A DNA stretch of 64,000 bases, from NCBI RefSeq assembly GCF_030177755.1, contig NZ_CP126539.1:2814001-2878000 (forward strand), written 5' to 3'. Of the stretch, positions 17,738 through 27,224 are shown in pieces. The notes under the pieces were generated by a model. It saw nothing but the letters and a program-made list of their open reading frames with translations. It did not search any database and was not told the origin of the DNA. This DNA is from Devosia sp. RR2S18. Lineage in GTDB: Bacteria > Pseudomonadota > Alphaproteobacteria > Rhizobiales > Devosiaceae. The position numbers were made by a program, and so were the translations under genes. Within the stretch, counting starts at the first letter, position 1, and the number at the start of each line of letters is the position of its first letter.

Positions 17738-18754
17738 ATGATGGCCGAGCAGTGGGACAAGCACGACATGAGCTTCCTGGACGGACGGCGCCTGCGCCGG
17801 CCGCGGCGCACGGCCTGGAGTCGCGCTATGGTGCGCGAAACGGTGCTGACCTCAGCCGACCTTATCTGGCCGCTCTTTGTTATCGAGGGGCAGAATGAAA
17901 AGACGCAGATCCGCACCATGCCGGGGGTGGAGCGGCTGAGCGTCGACCTTTGCGTGCAGGCAGCCAAAGCGGCACGCGACGCCGGCATCCCTGCTCTGGC
18001 CTTGTTTCCCAACACACCTGACCACTTGCGCAGCGAGAGCGCCGAAGAGGCGTATAATCCCGACAACCTCATGTGCCGGGCGCTGTCGGCCATCAAGGAT
18101 GCCGTGCCGGAGATCGGACTGATCGCGGATGTCGCCTTGGACGAGTATTCAGCCAATGGCCAGGATGGGCTGGTGCGCGACGGCGAAATCCTCAACGACG
18201 AGACTATCGCCGTCATGGTGCGCTCCGCCCTGGTGCAGACCAGGGCTGGCGCCGATATCATTGCACCATCCGACATGATGGATGGGCGCGTCGCGGCACT
18301 GCGCGCGGCTCTGGATCAGGAGGGATTCGAGCAGACGCAAATCATGGCGTATGCTGCCAAATATGCCTCCTACTTCTACGGGCCATTCCGGGAAGCGGTG
18401 GGATCGGGAAACCGGCTGGTGGGCGACAAGCGGACCTACCAGATGGACTACGCCAATTCCGACGAGGCGATGCGCGAGATCGAGCAGGATCTGGCGGAGG
18501 GGGCCGACAGCGTCATGGTCAAGCCGGGGCTGCCCTACCTCGACATCGTGCGGCGGGCCAAGAGCGAGTTCAACGTCCCCATCTACGCGTACCAGGTGAG
18601 CGGCGAGTACGCGATGATCGAGATGGCGGCGGCGGCGGGCGCGATCGACCGCAAGGGCGCCATTCTCGAAAGCCTTTATGCGTTCAAGCGCGCCGGGGCA
18701 AACGGGGTGTTGAGCTATTTCGCCCTGGAGGTCGCCCGCGACTTGGGCGCCTAA
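17738..18754 (+). CDS. hemB: Delta-aminolevulinic acid dehydratase
   Basis: HemB joins two 5-aminolevulinate molecules into porphobilinogen, the second step of haem synthesis from ALA. The 338-residue enzyme carries the two Schiff-base lysine regions, MAYAAKYASYFYGPFREA and SVMVKPGLPYLDIV. The metal site reads DVALDEYSANGQDG: aspartates replace the cysteines of the zinc type, so it is of the Mg-dependent, zinc-independent class usual in alphaproteobacteria. AAGGAGACCG before ATG 17738 fixes the start. An RDD protein gene follows. Confidence 0.96.
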   Translation: MMAEQWDKHDMSFLDGRRLRRPRRTAWSRAMVRETVLTSADLIWPLFVIEGQNEKTQIRTMPGVERLSVDLCVQAAKAARDAGIPALALFPNTPDHLRSESAEEAYNPDNLMCRALSAIKDAVPEIGLIADVALDEYSANGQDGLVRDGEILNDETIAVMVRSALVQTRAGADIIAPSDMMDGRVAALRAALDQEGFEQTQIMAYAAKYASYFYGPFREAVGSGNRLVGDKRTYQMDYANSDEAMREIEQDLAEGADSVMVKPGLPYLDIVRRAKSEFNVPIYAYQVSGEYAMIEMAAAAGAIDRKGAILESLYAFKRAGANGVLSYFALEVARDLGA

Positions 18755-18819
18755 GCCACGATCCGATTTTGTTGCGCACGATACTTGCGGCAGGCGCGAG
18801 CCATAACGATGTTGATGGC

Positions 18820-19329
18820 ATGAACCAGAGCCAGACCATGTTGCCCGATCCCGCTACCGCTCCCGAGCTGTTCGAGGGCGTGCTGACGCGACGCGCCTTT
18901 GCCTTTGTGATCGATACGATTATCATCACCGCAATGGTGGTGGGCTTCAGCTTTATCGGCCTGATCGCAGGCTTTCTCACCTTTGGCTTGGCCTGGGCGG
19001 CCCTGATCTTCGTGATCCCGCTTTCCATCATTCTCTACTATGCGGTGACACTTGGCTCCCCCAAGCGGGCGACCATCGGCATGCAGATGATGGATCTGGT
19101 GCTCACTCCGACCCGTGGCCAGCCGTTGGACGGCTGGATGGCCGTGATCCACGCCGCGATCTTCTGGGTGACCGTCTGGATCTCCTGGCCGCTGTCGCTG
19201 CTCTTTGCCCTCTTCACGCCGCGTCGGCAGATGATTCACGATCTGATCGTCGGCGGGCTGATGGTCCGCCGGTCGCCCATGGTTCGTCATTGGCAGGACC
19301 ATAGCTTCCGCAACCAGGCGGCCTATTGA
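18820..19329 (+). CDS. RDD family membrane protein
   Basis: A 169-residue inner-membrane protein of the RDD family, of unknown substrate. RRAFAFVIDTIIITAMVVGF carries the family Arg/Asp pair at the start of the first helix; three further hydrophobic segments follow, with GSPKRATIGMQMM between helices and RRQMIHDLIVGGLMVRR near the end. The frame is open far upstream inside hemB, but family homology starts near ATG 18820. The order hemB-RDD-transferase is usual in this group. Confidence 0.88.
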   Translation: MNQSQTMLPDPATAPELFEGVLTRRAFAFVIDTIIITAMVVGFSFIGLIAGFLTFGLAWAALIFVIPLSIILYYAVTLGSPKRATIGMQMMDLVLTPTRGQPLDGWMAVIHAAIFWVTVWISWPLSLLFALFTPRRQMIHDLIVGGLMVRRSPMVRHWQDHSFRNQAAY

Positions 19330-19388
19330 GCCGTTGCCGACGGGGGCTGGCGGGAGTACACTCCCCTGATTGCATCCATGGGTCATGA

Positions 19389-20117
19389 ATGACCGATCAT
19401 ACGCCCGAAACAACGCAGCTGTTCCTGACCGCGGCGATGCCGTGTCCCTACTTGCCTGGAAAGCAGGAGCGGAAGCTGTTCACCCACCTTTCGGGCCGGC
19501 GAGCATCAAGCCTGCACCATCTACTGAGCGAGAATGGCTTCCGGCGCAGCCAAAATCTTATCTACCGCCCCGCTTGCGAAGCCTGCAGCGCCTGCCAATC
19601 GGTACGGATTGTGGCGGAGAAATTTGAGGAAAGCCGCCGCTTTCGCCGCGTGCAGCGGAACAATGGCGACCTCTCGGTAGAAGTTCGTCCCGCCGTGGCG
19701 ACCTCAGAACAATACGACCTCTTCAAGCGCTATCTTGAGTCGCGTCACCAGGGCGGTGGCATGACGCAGATGAGCTTTGTCGACTATGAGTACATGGTCG
19801 AGGACACGCCGGTGCAGTCAATCCTCGTCGAGTATCGCTCGGCCGAACATCCGGACCAGCCACTCGTCGCCGTGGCGCTGACCGATGTGATGCCCGACGG
19901 CCTCTCCATGGTCTATAGCTTCTACGATCCGGACCTGGCGCATCGGAGCCTGGGTACTTTCCTGATCCTCGACCATGTCGAGCAGGTGCGCTCGGCCGGG
20001 CTGAGCTATGTCTATCTGGGCTATTGGGTGAAGGACTCGCCCAAGATGGCATATAAGGTCCAGTACCGGCCGCTCGAGGTGCAAAAGGGCACCTCCGGCT
20101 GGTGCCCCATCGAGTAG
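19389..20117 (+). CDS. bpt: Aspartate/glutamate leucyl(arginyl)-transferase
   Basis: This enzyme adds leucine (or arginine) from aminoacyl-tRNA to proteins with N-terminal Asp or Glu, tagging them for ClpS/ClpAP degradation by the N-end rule. The 242-residue protein has the N-terminal CPYLPGKQERKLFTHL, the cysteine pair in YRPACEACSACQSVRI and the C-terminal GNAT-like part with YSFYDPDLAHRSLGTFLILDHVE and LGYWVKDSPKMAYK. All are hallmarks of the Bpt/Ate1 family. Leucyl versus arginyl specificity cannot be told from sequence by eye. Confidence 0.92.
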   Translation: MTDHTPETTQLFLTAAMPCPYLPGKQERKLFTHLSGRRASSLHHLLSENGFRRSQNLIYRPACEACSACQSVRIVAEKFEESRRFRRVQRNNGDLSVEVRPAVATSEQYDLFKRYLESRHQGGGMTQMSFVDYEYMVEDTPVQSILVEYRSAEHPDQPLVAVALTDVMPDGLSMVYSFYDPDLAHRSLGTFLILDHVEQVRSAGLSYVYLGYWVKDSPKMAYKVQYRPLEVQKGTSGWCPIE

Positions 20118-20124
20118 CCAGCGC

Positions 20125-20445
20125 TTACTGCTGCGCCGCAACTTCCATATCGAAGATCATCAGCACGTTCTGGCCGCCCTCGAGTGCCGCAACGAGCTTG
20201 GCGCCGGCCGCCTTGTGGGCGGGATCGGCGAGATAGCGATCGCGGGCAGCGGCATCGGCCAAATCCATGATGAAGCCGTCATTGTAGCCCTGGGAGCGGC
20301 CTTCCGGAGAGATGTTCGGCCCGAAATCGGCGCTGAGGAGACCATCGATCTGGCCCACCAGAGCGGCGAGCCCGGCGTAGATCTCTGAGCGCTCATCAGC
20401 GCTCACATCAGCCCGGAATTTCACGAAAACACAGTGACGGATCAT
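20125..20445 (-). CDS. Dabb (stress-responsive A/B barrel) family protein
   Basis: A 106-residue protein starting [30 protein letters not shown] and containing [27 protein letters not shown], the dimeric alpha/beta-barrel (Dabb) fold. Many members are of unknown function. It overlaps the end of parC by 4 bases, so it is translated from the same message. Confidence 0.85.
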   Translation of the reverse strand: MIRHCVFVKFRADVSADERSEIYAGLAALVGQIDGLLSADFGPNISPEGRSQGYNDGFIMDLADAAARDRYLADPAHKAAGAKLVAALEGGQNVLMIFDMEVAAQQ

Positions 20446-22742
20446 CCAACGAACCTGTTGTTGCGGGGGAAACCATTGGGCGGCTGCCGTCCGGCAGTGG
20501 CGCGATCGCCCAGCCAGGCGGTCAGCTCTTCCATGGGCTTGGTGTAGGTGCGGCCCGAACTATCAGTCCAGGTGAGCCCGTCTGCGGCGTAGAAGGATTT
20601 AAGATCGGAGATGCCGCCATCCTTGTAGCGCTGGAGGCGCACGCCCTTGCCACGGCTCATTTCGGCCAGTTGGGCGGCGGGGAAGACCAGCAATTTGCGG
20701 TTTTGCCCGATCACGGCGATGCGGTCGCCGGTGAAGGGGACGAGCAGCTTGGCTTCGGCGGGTGCGGTGACGTTGAGTATCTGCTTGCCCTTGCGGGTGT
20801 TGGCGATCATATCGTCTTCGCCAACAATGAAGCCGTAGCCGTTGGATGACGCGATGATCCGCTTGGCTCCCTGGCGGTAGACGAAGAGATCGACGATCTC
20901 CTGTCCCTCTTCGACGTCCACCATAATGCGCACCGGCTCGCCCTGCCCGCGGCCACCCGGTAGCTTATCACCGGAGAGGGTATAGATCCGGCCGCCGGTG
21001 GTCAGCATCAGGATCTTGTCGGTGGTCTCAGCCTTGAATGACAGCTTCAGCCGGTCGCCGGCCTTGAAGCCTTTTTCGTCGATATCATCGGTGTGACCCT
21101 TGAGCGCGCGGATCCAACCTTTTTCCGAGAGGATCACCGTGATCGGTTCGCGCTCGATAAAGGCCTCGGTGATCTCGGCGTGATCGGTGTCGGGCGCTTC
21201 CCCGAAGATGGTGCGGCGGGCGCCGAGCGCATGCGGCGTCTCGCCGTCCGCTTCGAAGAGCGGATAGGCTTTCTTGAGCGCTTCGACCTGTTTGGCGATC
21301 TCACCCCACTGACGCTTGTCTGACGCCAGGAGCGTCTCGAGCTTGCCTTTCTCTTCGGTGAGGTTCTTGTGCTCCTTGCGCAGCTCGAGTTCCTCGAGCT
21401 TGCGCAGTGAACGCAGGCGCATGTTGAGGATGGCTTCTGCCTGATTGTCGGTGAGCGAGAAAGTGCTCATCAGGGAGGCCTTGGCATCATCCTCCTCGCG
21501 GATGATGCGGATGACTTCATCGAGGTTGAGATAGGCGACGATGTAGCCTTCGAGCACCTCCAGACGCGCAGCGATCTGCGCGAGCCGGTGCTCGGTGCGC
21601 CGCACCAACACGACCTTGCGATGATCAAGCCAAGCCTTGAGCGCATCGGCGAGGCTCATCACCCGCGGGACGGTGCCCTTGTCCAGCACGTTGAGATTGA
21701 GCGGGAAACGCAGCTCCAGATCGGTGACCTTGAAGAGCTGTTCCATCAGGATCACCGCGTCGACGGTGCCGGCGCGTGGTTCCAGGACGAGACGGATATC
21801 GTCGGCGCTTTCGTCACGGACGTCCTTGAGCAGCGGCAGCTTCTTGGCAAGGAGCAGTTCGGCAATCTTTTCGACCAGCCGTGACTTCTGCACGCCATAG
21901 GGAATCTGGGTGACGACGATCTGGTAGACGCCCCTGCCCTTTTCTTCTTTGTTCCAGACGGCCCGGACACGGAATGAACCGCGGCCCGTCTCATAGGCCT
22001 TGACAATGGCCGAGCGGGTTTCGACCATGTGACCGCCGGTGGGGAAATCGGGACCGCGGACAAGATCGTCCTGGTTCGGGGGCGCCGACGGGTCGGGGTG
22101 GACGAGATCCTCGGTGGTACAGGCCGGATTGTGGATCAGCTTGAGCGCGGCGTTGCAGAGCTCGACAAGATTGTGCGGCGGCACAGAGGTCGCCATGCCG
22201 ACGGCGATGCCGGTCGAGCCATTGGCGAGGAGATTGGGGAAGTTCGAGGGAAGGACGACCGGCTCTTCGTCTTCACCGTCATAGGTCGGCTTGAAGTCGA
22301 TGGCGTTCTCGGTGATCCCCTCGAGAAGGCGGGTTGCGACTTCGGTCATGCGCGATTCGGTGTAGCGCATGGCCGCCGGTGAATCGCCGTCGATGTTACC
22401 GAAATTGCCTTGGCCGTCGACCAGCGGGTAGCGAAGGGCGAAATCCTGGGCGAGCCGCACCAGGGCGTCGTAGATCGACTGGTCGCCGTGCGGATGGAAC
22501 TTACCGATCACGTCACCAACGATACGGGCCGACTTCTTGTAGCCCTGGCCGGGGTCGAGCCGCAGCAGACGCATGGCGTGGATGATGCGACGGTGCACGG
22601 GCTTGAGACCGTCACGCGCATCGGGCAAGGCGCGCTGCGTGATGGTGGAGAGCGCATAGCTCAGATACCGCTCCTCAAGCGCCTGCTTGAGGTCGACGAT
22701 GCGCTGATCGTCGGCAGGCGGCAGGGTATCGGCGTCAGACAT
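20442..22742 (-). CDS. parC: DNA topoisomerase IV subunit A
   Basis: ParC forms topoisomerase IV with ParE and unlinks daughter chromosomes. The 766-residue protein has the breakage-reunion domain with [18 protein letters not shown], the catalytic tyrosine in [30 protein letters not shown], and then the beta-propeller C-terminal domain with loosely repeated strands. Length fits ParC rather than GyrA (about 900). An IS256-family element lies about 100 bases upstream of ATG 22742, replacing the more distant upstream sequence; the transposase points the same way. Confidence 0.96.
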   Translation of the reverse strand: MSDADTLPPADDQRIVDLKQALEERYLSYALSTITQRALPDARDGLKPVHRRIIHAMRLLRLDPGQGYKKSARIVGDVIGKFHPHGDQSIYDALVRLAQDFALRYPLVDGQGNFGNIDGDSPAAMRYTESRMTEVATRLLEGITENAIDFKPTYDGEDEEPVVLPSNFPNLLANGSTGIAVGMATSVPPHNLVELCNAALKLIHNPACTTEDLVHPDPSAPPNQDDLVRGPDFPTGGHMVETRSAIVKAYETGRGSFRVRAVWNKEEKGRGVYQIVVTQIPYGVQKSRLVEKIAELLLAKKLPLLKDVRDESADDIRLVLEPRAGTVDAVILMEQLFKVTDLELRFPLNLNVLDKGTVPRVMSLADALKAWLDHRKVVLVRRTEHRLAQIAARLEVLEGYIVAYLNLDEVIRIIREEDDAKASLMSTFSLTDNQAEAILNMRLRSLRKLEELELRKEHKNLTEEKGKLETLLASDKRQWGEIAKQVEALKKAYPLFEADGETPHALGARRTIFGEAPDTDHAEITEAFIEREPITVILSEKGWIRALKGHTDDIDEKGFKAGDRLKLSFKAETTDKILMLTTGGRIYTLSGDKLPGGRGQGEPVRIMVDVEEGQEIVDLFVYRQGAKRIIASSNGYGFIVGEDDMIANTRKGKQILNVTAPAEAKLLVPFTGDRIAVIGQNRKLLVFPAAQLAEMSRGKGVRLQRYKDGGISDLKSFYAADGLTWTDSSGRTYTKPMEELTAWLGDRATAGRQPPNGFPRNNRFVG

Positions 22743-22836
22743 GCAAGCGGTTCTCCCTGAGAACGAATCAGGAAATCAGTATAGCCAAGGTGGCGTCGTG
22801 GCTCTGGTTTTTCGGCGAAAACACGGGGTTTTGCAC

Positions 22837-22844
22837 GGCAAATG
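22837..22844. repeat. Target-site duplication, parC side
   Basis: GGCAAATG lies directly before the left end of the IS and is repeated exactly at 24269-24276. An 8-bp duplication is usual for IS256-family transposition. Confidence 0.9.
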
Positions 22845-24268
22845 GATCGTGTCCTTCGGCGTGGTGTAACTGAGGCAGGGCCTCCACGCATATCCGGCTT
22901 GGCCGGGTTGGTCAGCGTGCGGGGACTGCCGGCAGGCTGACGAGGGGATCATCGCTCAAATGGGCAACGGATTCCAGCGACATGTATCTGGCGCGCTGCA
23001 CAGCCCACTCATCGTTTTGCTCGAGCAGGATGGCGCCCACGAGCCGGACGATGGCATCCTCGTTGGGGAAGATGCCCACCACCTCGGTCCGGCGCTTCAC
23101 CTCGCCATTGACCCGTTCTATCGGGTTGTTCGAGTGAAGCTTGGCCCGATGCTCCTTGGGGAAGCTCATATAGGCGAGGACGTCGTGCTCGGCCTCATCC
23201 ATGATGGTGGCGAGCTTGGGCACGCGAGTGCGGATCTGGTCGGCAACGGCGCGCCATTGGATACTTGCGGCCTCAGGGGTCTCCTGGGCGAAGGCTGTAG
23301 CGATAAAGGCGCTGGCCACCCGGCGACCGCTCTTGCCAGCATGAGCAAGGACGTTGCGCATGAAGTGAACCCGGCAGCGTTGCCAGGTTGCACAAAGGAC
23401 CTTGGTGACAGCCGCCTTGATGCCTTCATGAGCATCGGAGATGACCAGCTTCACGCCTCGTAGGCCGCGGCGGGTCAGCTTGCGCAGGAACTCGGTCCAG
23501 ATCGCCTCGGCTTCCGAGGTGCCGATCTCCATGCCCAGCACCTCGCGTCTACCATCGGCGTTGACGCCGATAGCCATGATGGCAGCCACCGAGACAATGC
23601 GGCCACCCCGGCGCACCTTGAGGTAGGTGGCGTCGATCCACAGATAGGGCCAATCGCCCTCGATCGGTCGGTCCAGGAACGCTTTAACCTTACCGTCGAT
23701 CTCCTCGCATAGCCGGCTCACCTGGCTTTTGGAGATGCCGCTCATGCCCATGGCCTTGACCAGGTCATCTACCGAGCGGGTGGAAATGCCTTGGATGTAG
23801 GCTTCTTGGATCACTGCCGTCAGCGCCTTCTCCGCCATCCGGCGCGGCTCAAGAAAGCCAGGGAAGTAGCTGCCCTTGCGCAGCTTGGGGATGCGCAGCT
23901 CGACTGTGCCGGCTCGTGTCTCCCAGTCCCGTTCGCGGTAGCCATTGCGCTGGACCCGCCGCTCAGTGCTCTTCTCGCCATAAGCGGCGCCGGTGGCAGC
24001 GCTAACCTCCAGCTCCATCAACCGTTCAGCAGCAAAGCCAATCATCTCGCGCAGAATATCGGCGTCGGGGGTCTTCTCTACCAGCGTGCGCAGGTTCATC
24101 ATCGAGTCGGTCATCGGTGGTCCTTCAGGTGCAGGGTTGGGGTAAGCAACCAGACCTTACCGGAAATCCGTCGATGACCACCCAGCCGCTCGCTCGCTAC
24201 GGCGCTCGTAATGGCGCGCTCGCGAGCGGCTTGACCAGCTCAGTTACACCACGTCCCGGGACACGACC
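22845..24268 (-). mobile_element. Complete IS256-family insertion sequence
   Basis: A 1,424-bp element with one transposase gene and imperfect terminal inverted repeats of about 30 bp. The left end, GATCGTGTCC followed by GTGGTGTAACTGAG after a few mismatches, matches the reverse complement of the right end (GGTCGTGTCC ... GTGGTGTAACTGAG). Exact 8-bp duplications of GGCAAATG flank it. Intact gene, ends and duplication indicate a fairly recent insertion that may still be mobile. Confidence 0.93.
22912..24114 (-). CDS. IS256-family (Mutator-type) transposase
   Basis: A 400-residue DDE transposase. The three catalytic acidic residues can be seen in [12 protein letters not shown] (Asp), [15 protein letters not shown] (Asp) and [13 protein letters not shown] (Glu). 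The N-terminal half holds the DNA-binding region and the conserved [22 protein letters not shown]-like RCRVHFMRN, typical of the family, is present. GAAGGACCACCG before ATG supports the start. The frame is intact, with no stops or shifts. Confidence 0.95.
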   Translation of the reverse strand: MTDSMMNLRTLVEKTPDADILREMIGFAAERLMELEVSAATGAAYGEKSTERRVQRNGYRERDWETRAGTVELRIPKLRKGSYFPGFLEPRRMAEKALTAVIQEAYIQGISTRSVDDLVKAMGMSGISKSQVSRLCEEIDGKVKAFLDRPIEGDWPYLWIDATYLKVRRGGRIVSVAAIMAIGVNADGRREVLGMEIGTSEAEAIWTEFLRKLTRRGLRGVKLVISDAHEGIKAAVTKVLCATWQRCRVHFMRNVLAHAGKSGRRVASAFIATAFAQETPEAASIQWRAVADQIRTRVPKLATIMDEAEHDVLAYMSFPKEHRAKLHSNNPIERVNGEVKRRTEVVGIFPNEDAIVRLVGAILLEQNDEWAVQRARYMSLESVAHLSDDPLVSLPAVPAR

Positions 24269-24276
24269 GGCAAATG
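24269..24276. repeat. Target-site duplication, recO side
   Basis: GGCAAATG immediately follows the right terminal repeat of the IS and equals 22837-22844. Confidence 0.9.
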
Positions 24277-24584
24277 GCATGCCAAAGCGCCGCCTGAGCT
24301 GCGGTTGCCACCTGTGGAGCGGACCCCGAGGCAACGCCGCCTCTTGGGATTGGTAGTAGGTGAGACGACTTCGCCTCGGGATTTGCCGGGATTTGCCGGA
24401 CCAGCTGGTGTTGCGTCTCCCCAAAGCATGCAGGGAGAGGCGTATATCCGACCAACACCGCTCGGACCCACTCTGGGGGCGATCTCCCCGAAGTCCCGTG
24501 GTTCCACCCGCCTGTCTGGTAGCTGCAGCGCCGCTCCTGCGGGGGAATGGAGGGAGTGTAGCTGACGTTTAGGGGATGGGGATA

Positions 24585-24616
24585 AGTGGATAGGTGGATA
24601 GGTGGATAGGTGGATA
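24585..24616. repeat. Tandem octamer repeat, four copies
   Basis: GGTGGATA is repeated four times head to tail, the first copy with A in place of the leading G, followed by a degenerate copy (GATTAGGTGAT). Simple-sequence arrays like this can vary in copy number between strains. Confidence 0.85.
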
Positions 24617-24635
24617 GATTAGGTGATGGGGTAGA

Positions 24636-24740
24636 AACCCCCACCTAGCCTCCCCCTGGGAGGGGGAGGAACGGCTCCACTCTGTTGCGACGCTGGTGCC
24701 CTCTTCTCCTCTCCCTTCAGGGGGAGGCCGGGTGGGGGTT
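24636..24740. repeat. Inverted repeat of REP-like palindromic elements
   Basis: AACCCCCACCTAGCCTCCCCCTG (24636-24658) is inverted at 24716-24740 with two or three changes. Each arm also borders a small palindrome of the type CTCCCCCTGGGAGGGGGAG. Such G/C-rich palindromic units are common between genes in Hyphomicrobiales. A related one lies at 25539-25557. Confidence 0.7.
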
Positions 24741-24784
24741 GTTGCGTCGGACTGCGGTTGGCGGAGGACCTCCTCTGACGCTGG

Positions 24785-25495
24785 CTAATCCAGAGGTCGG
24801 GAGAGAAGCTCGACCAGCGGCTCACGCGTGGGGGGCGGGTCGAGCTGGCGGGGGCCCCAAACGTGAGAGTGGAGGAAGTGGCCGGAGAGCCGGAAAGCGG
24901 CGGCGATGTCGGAAGGGCTGGCATTGCCACGCCCGGAGAGAAAGCTGGGGAGCGGCAGCAGGCGCTCCAGATAGGGTTGGGCGGCATTGCGCGAGACTGC
25001 GCGGCCCGACCGTGGAGAAACATGGGTGAGATCATCCAACACACCGGTTGCGGCGCAGGCCGATAGATCGAGACCGTAGCCAAGCTCATCCAGGATGGCG
25101 AGTTCGAAGCGGACAAGCTCAGCCCCGTCCGGAGGAACCTCGAGCAGGCGCAGGGCCATGCCAAGCAAACGATCATGCGGGTCGCGTTCGGGAAGCAAAC
25201 GAAGATGCTCGCAGACAAGCTGGCTGAGATAGAGTCGGCGGCGGTCGGCGATCAATTCGGCCGCACGGGCTTGCAGCAGTTCGATGGTGAAAGCGCCCAG
25301 GTGGTCTTCCAGCCGGGCGCGCCAGGTGAGTTGGACCGTGTTGCCAGGCTGGAGCGCCGCCGCCTGTTTGCTGGAGCGGCCACCGCGCACGAGCCCGAGT
25401 TGCCGACCGCGGCCGACCACCATCGCTTCGGCGATGACGCTGGATTCGCCGTGGCGGCGAACCCCGATCAGCAGGCCCTCACCGGTCCATTCCAC
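24785..25495 (-). CDS. recO: DNA repair protein RecO
   Basis: RecO loads RecA on SSB-coated DNA in the RecFOR pathway. The 236-residue protein starts with EWTGEGLLIGVRRHGESSVIAEAM, an OB-fold domain typical of RecO, then GGRSSKQAAALQPGN and a helical C-terminal half with FELAILDELGYGLDL (the family's FE..LL..LGY region). I use GTG 25495: the frame runs on to 25570, but that extension is encoded by a REP-like palindrome. The gene lies directly after era, the usual order. Confidence 0.92.
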   Translation of the reverse strand: MEWTGEGLLIGVRRHGESSVIAEAMVVGRGRQLGLVRGGRSSKQAAALQPGNTVQLTWRARLEDHLGAFTIELLQARAAELIADRRRLYLSQLVCEHLRLLPERDPHDRLLGMALRLLEVPPDGAELVRFELAILDELGYGLDLSACAATGVLDDLTHVSPRSGRAVSRNAAQPYLERLLPLPSFLSGRGNASPSDIAAAFRLSGHFLHSHVWGPRQLDPPPTREPLVELLSRPLD

Positions 25496-25538
25496 AACGG
25501 GGGCTCCAGCGGATGTGGCGAGGCATCCCTCTCCTGGT

Positions 25539-25557
25539 CTCCCCCACAAGGGGGGAG
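25539..25557. repeat. REP-like palindrome upstream of recO
   Basis: CTCCCCC (25539-25545) pairs with GGGGGAG (25551-25557) around a 5-base loop, resembling the units at 24636-24740 on the other side of recO. Confidence 0.6.
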
Positions 25558-25596
25558 GTGAATTCAGCAATGAGCCGCAGTGGCAGTGCTATGCTC

Positions 25597-26520
25597 TCAC
25601 ATCTTCCCATGGGGATATTCCAGGCCCATTTCGCGGTAGCGCTCGGGGTCGTCGCCCCACTTCTCCCGGACCTTGACGAAGAGGAAGAGATGGATGGGGA
25701 CTTCGTACATCTCCATCAGTTCCTTGCGGGCCTCCTGGCCGATGGCCTTGATGGTCTGCCCACCAGCACCAAGCACGATCTTCTTGTGGCTGTCGCGGGT
25801 GACGTAGACCACCTGGTCGATTTTGTAGGAGCCATCCTTCTGGATCTTAAAGCTCTCGGTCTCGACCGTGGCGTTGTAGGGGATTTCGTCGTGGACGCGC
25901 AGGAAGAGCTTTTCGCGCGTGATCTCGGCCGCGGTGATTGCCATGGTGAGGTCGGTGAGGTGATCTTCCGGGAAGTGCCAGGGGCCGGGCGGGATGTGCT
26001 TGACGCACCAATCCATGAAGTCGGCGACGCCGTAGCCCTTGAGGGCCGAAATCATGAAGGTCGCCTCAAAACGTAGCTTCTCGTTGAGCGTTTGGGAAAG
26101 CTCCAGCAGTGCCTCGTTCTTGATGGCGTCGATCTTGTTGAGAATCAGCACCTTAGGGTGGCGAATGCTCGCAAGACCCTCGATCATTGAATCAAGATCG
26201 GGCGTTATCCCCCTTTCAGCATCAACGATAAAGGCGACGAGGTCGGCATCCCCTGCCCCGCCCCAGGCGCTTTCCACCATGGCACGGTCGAGCCGGCGCT
26301 TGGGCGCGAAGATACCGGGGGTGTCGATAAAGACGAGCTGCGCCGCATCGACGGTCACCACACCACGCACCTGGCTGCGCGTGGTCTGCGCCTTGTGGGT
26401 GACGATGGACACCTTGGTGCCGACCAGCGCATTGAGGAGGGTCGACTTGCCCGCGTTAGGGGCACCGACCAGCGCGATAAAGCCGCAGGAGGTATCGGCG
26501 GGCTGGGACGCATCGGTCAT
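25597..26520 (-). CDS. era: GTPase Era
   Basis: Era is an essential GTPase that binds 16S rRNA and helps 30S assembly. The 307-residue protein has G1 GAPNAGKST, G2/G3 region VSIVTHKAQTTRS and DTPG, G4 NKID, and the C-terminal KH domain with KIVLGAGGQTIKAIGQEARKEL. GGAAGGAACCGAA precedes ATG 26520, which overlaps the rnc stop by 4 bases. Further in-frame sequence upstream lies inside rnc and is not part of Era. Confidence 0.97.
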   Translation of the reverse strand: MTDASQPADTSCGFIALVGAPNAGKSTLLNALVGTKVSIVTHKAQTTRSQVRGVVTVDAAQLVFIDTPGIFAPKRRLDRAMVESAWGGAGDADLVAFIVDAERGITPDLDSMIEGLASIRHPKVLILNKIDAIKNEALLELSQTLNEKLRFEATFMISALKGYGVADFMDWCVKHIPPGPWHFPEDHLTDLTMAITAAEITREKLFLRVHDEIPYNATVETESFKIQKDGSYKIDQVVYVTRDSHKKIVLGAGGQTIKAIGQEARKELMEMYEVPIHLFLFVKVREKWGDDPERYREMGLEYPHGKM

Positions 26521-27224
26521 TTCGGTTCCTTCCAAACATTCTGGCGGATCAGAAACTGCTCCGCGGCCTTGTGCTCGGCGATCTTCTTGGATGAGCCGGT
26601 GGCGCTGAGCGGCTCGAATTCGCCGAGGCGCACCGAGATGGTGAATTCGGGCGCGTGGTCGGGGCCGGTGCGCTCGGTCTGGGTATAGCTGGGTGGTTCG
26701 AGTCCACGCGCCTGCGCCCACTCTTGGAGGGTCGTCTTGGCGTCGGCGCGGTTGGCTTGGCCGTCTACCAAGAACTCCTCGAACATCCGCTCGACGAATT
26801 CATAAGCCTTGCCCAGACCACCATCGCAGAAGATGGCGCCGATCACCGCCTCGGTCGCGTCGCCAAGGATCGCTTCCTTTTCAGCGCCCCCGGTGCGCGC
26901 CTCGCTCTCGCCCAGGTTCAGCTCGCGACCCAGATCGAGCGTGCGCGCAATGATGGCGCAGGTTTCCTTGCGCACAAGCGTGTTGAGCGTACGGCTCAGC
27001 TCGCCCTCATTGGCCTTGGGATAGCGGCGATAGAGCATGTCGGCAACAACGAGCCCAAGGACGCGGTCGCCGAGGAATTCCAACCGCTGGTAGGAGTGCT
27101 CGATACGCTTGCTGGGCGACACTGCGCTCGAGTGGGTCAGCGCCCGCTCAAGCAGATCCAGATCGGCAAAGCGATAGCCGAGGCGAAACTGGAGTTTTTC
27201 GTGGGTCCGGTCGCGCCTGCTCAT
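26517..27224 (-). CDS. rnc: Ribonuclease III
   Basis: RNase III cuts double-stranded RNA, including rRNA precursors. The 235-residue protein contains the signature QRLEFLGDRVLGLVVADMLY (metal-binding Glu/Asp), DATEAVIGAIFCDGG, and a C-terminal double-stranded RNA binding domain (TTLQEWAQARGLEPPSYTQ to EQFLI). The start ATG 27224 overlaps the lepB stop by one base. era follows with a 4-base overlap. Confidence 0.96.
   Translation of the reverse strand: MSRRDRTHEKLQFRLGYRFADLDLLERALTHSSAVSPSKRIEHSYQRLEFLGDRVLGLVVADMLYRRYPKANEGELSRTLNTLVRKETCAIIARTLDLGRELNLGESEARTGGAEKEAILGDATEAVIGAIFCDGGLGKAYEFVERMFEEFLVDGQANRADAKTTLQEWAQARGLEPPSYTQTERTGPDHAPEFTISVRLGEFEPLSATGSSKKIAEHKAAEQFLIRQNVWKEPK

Larger units (their letters stand above)
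24277..24784. other. Non-coding spacer between the IS and recO
   Basis: About 500 bases without a believable gene: short frames here lack ribosome sites and family motifs. The first 300 bases show nothing I can name. The end holds a short octamer repeat (24585-24616) and a large inverted repeat built of C-rich/G-rich blocks (24636-24740). Confidence 0.5.

Noticed and set aside
22743..22836. A gene interrupted by the IS
   Set aside because: Rejoining the sequence across the 8-bp duplication gives no open frame with a recognisable product; the target was a non-coding spacer.
25496..25570. Extended N-terminus of RecO
   Set aside because: The extra residues are encoded by a REP-like palindrome and are unlike RecO; GTG 25495 fits the family length.
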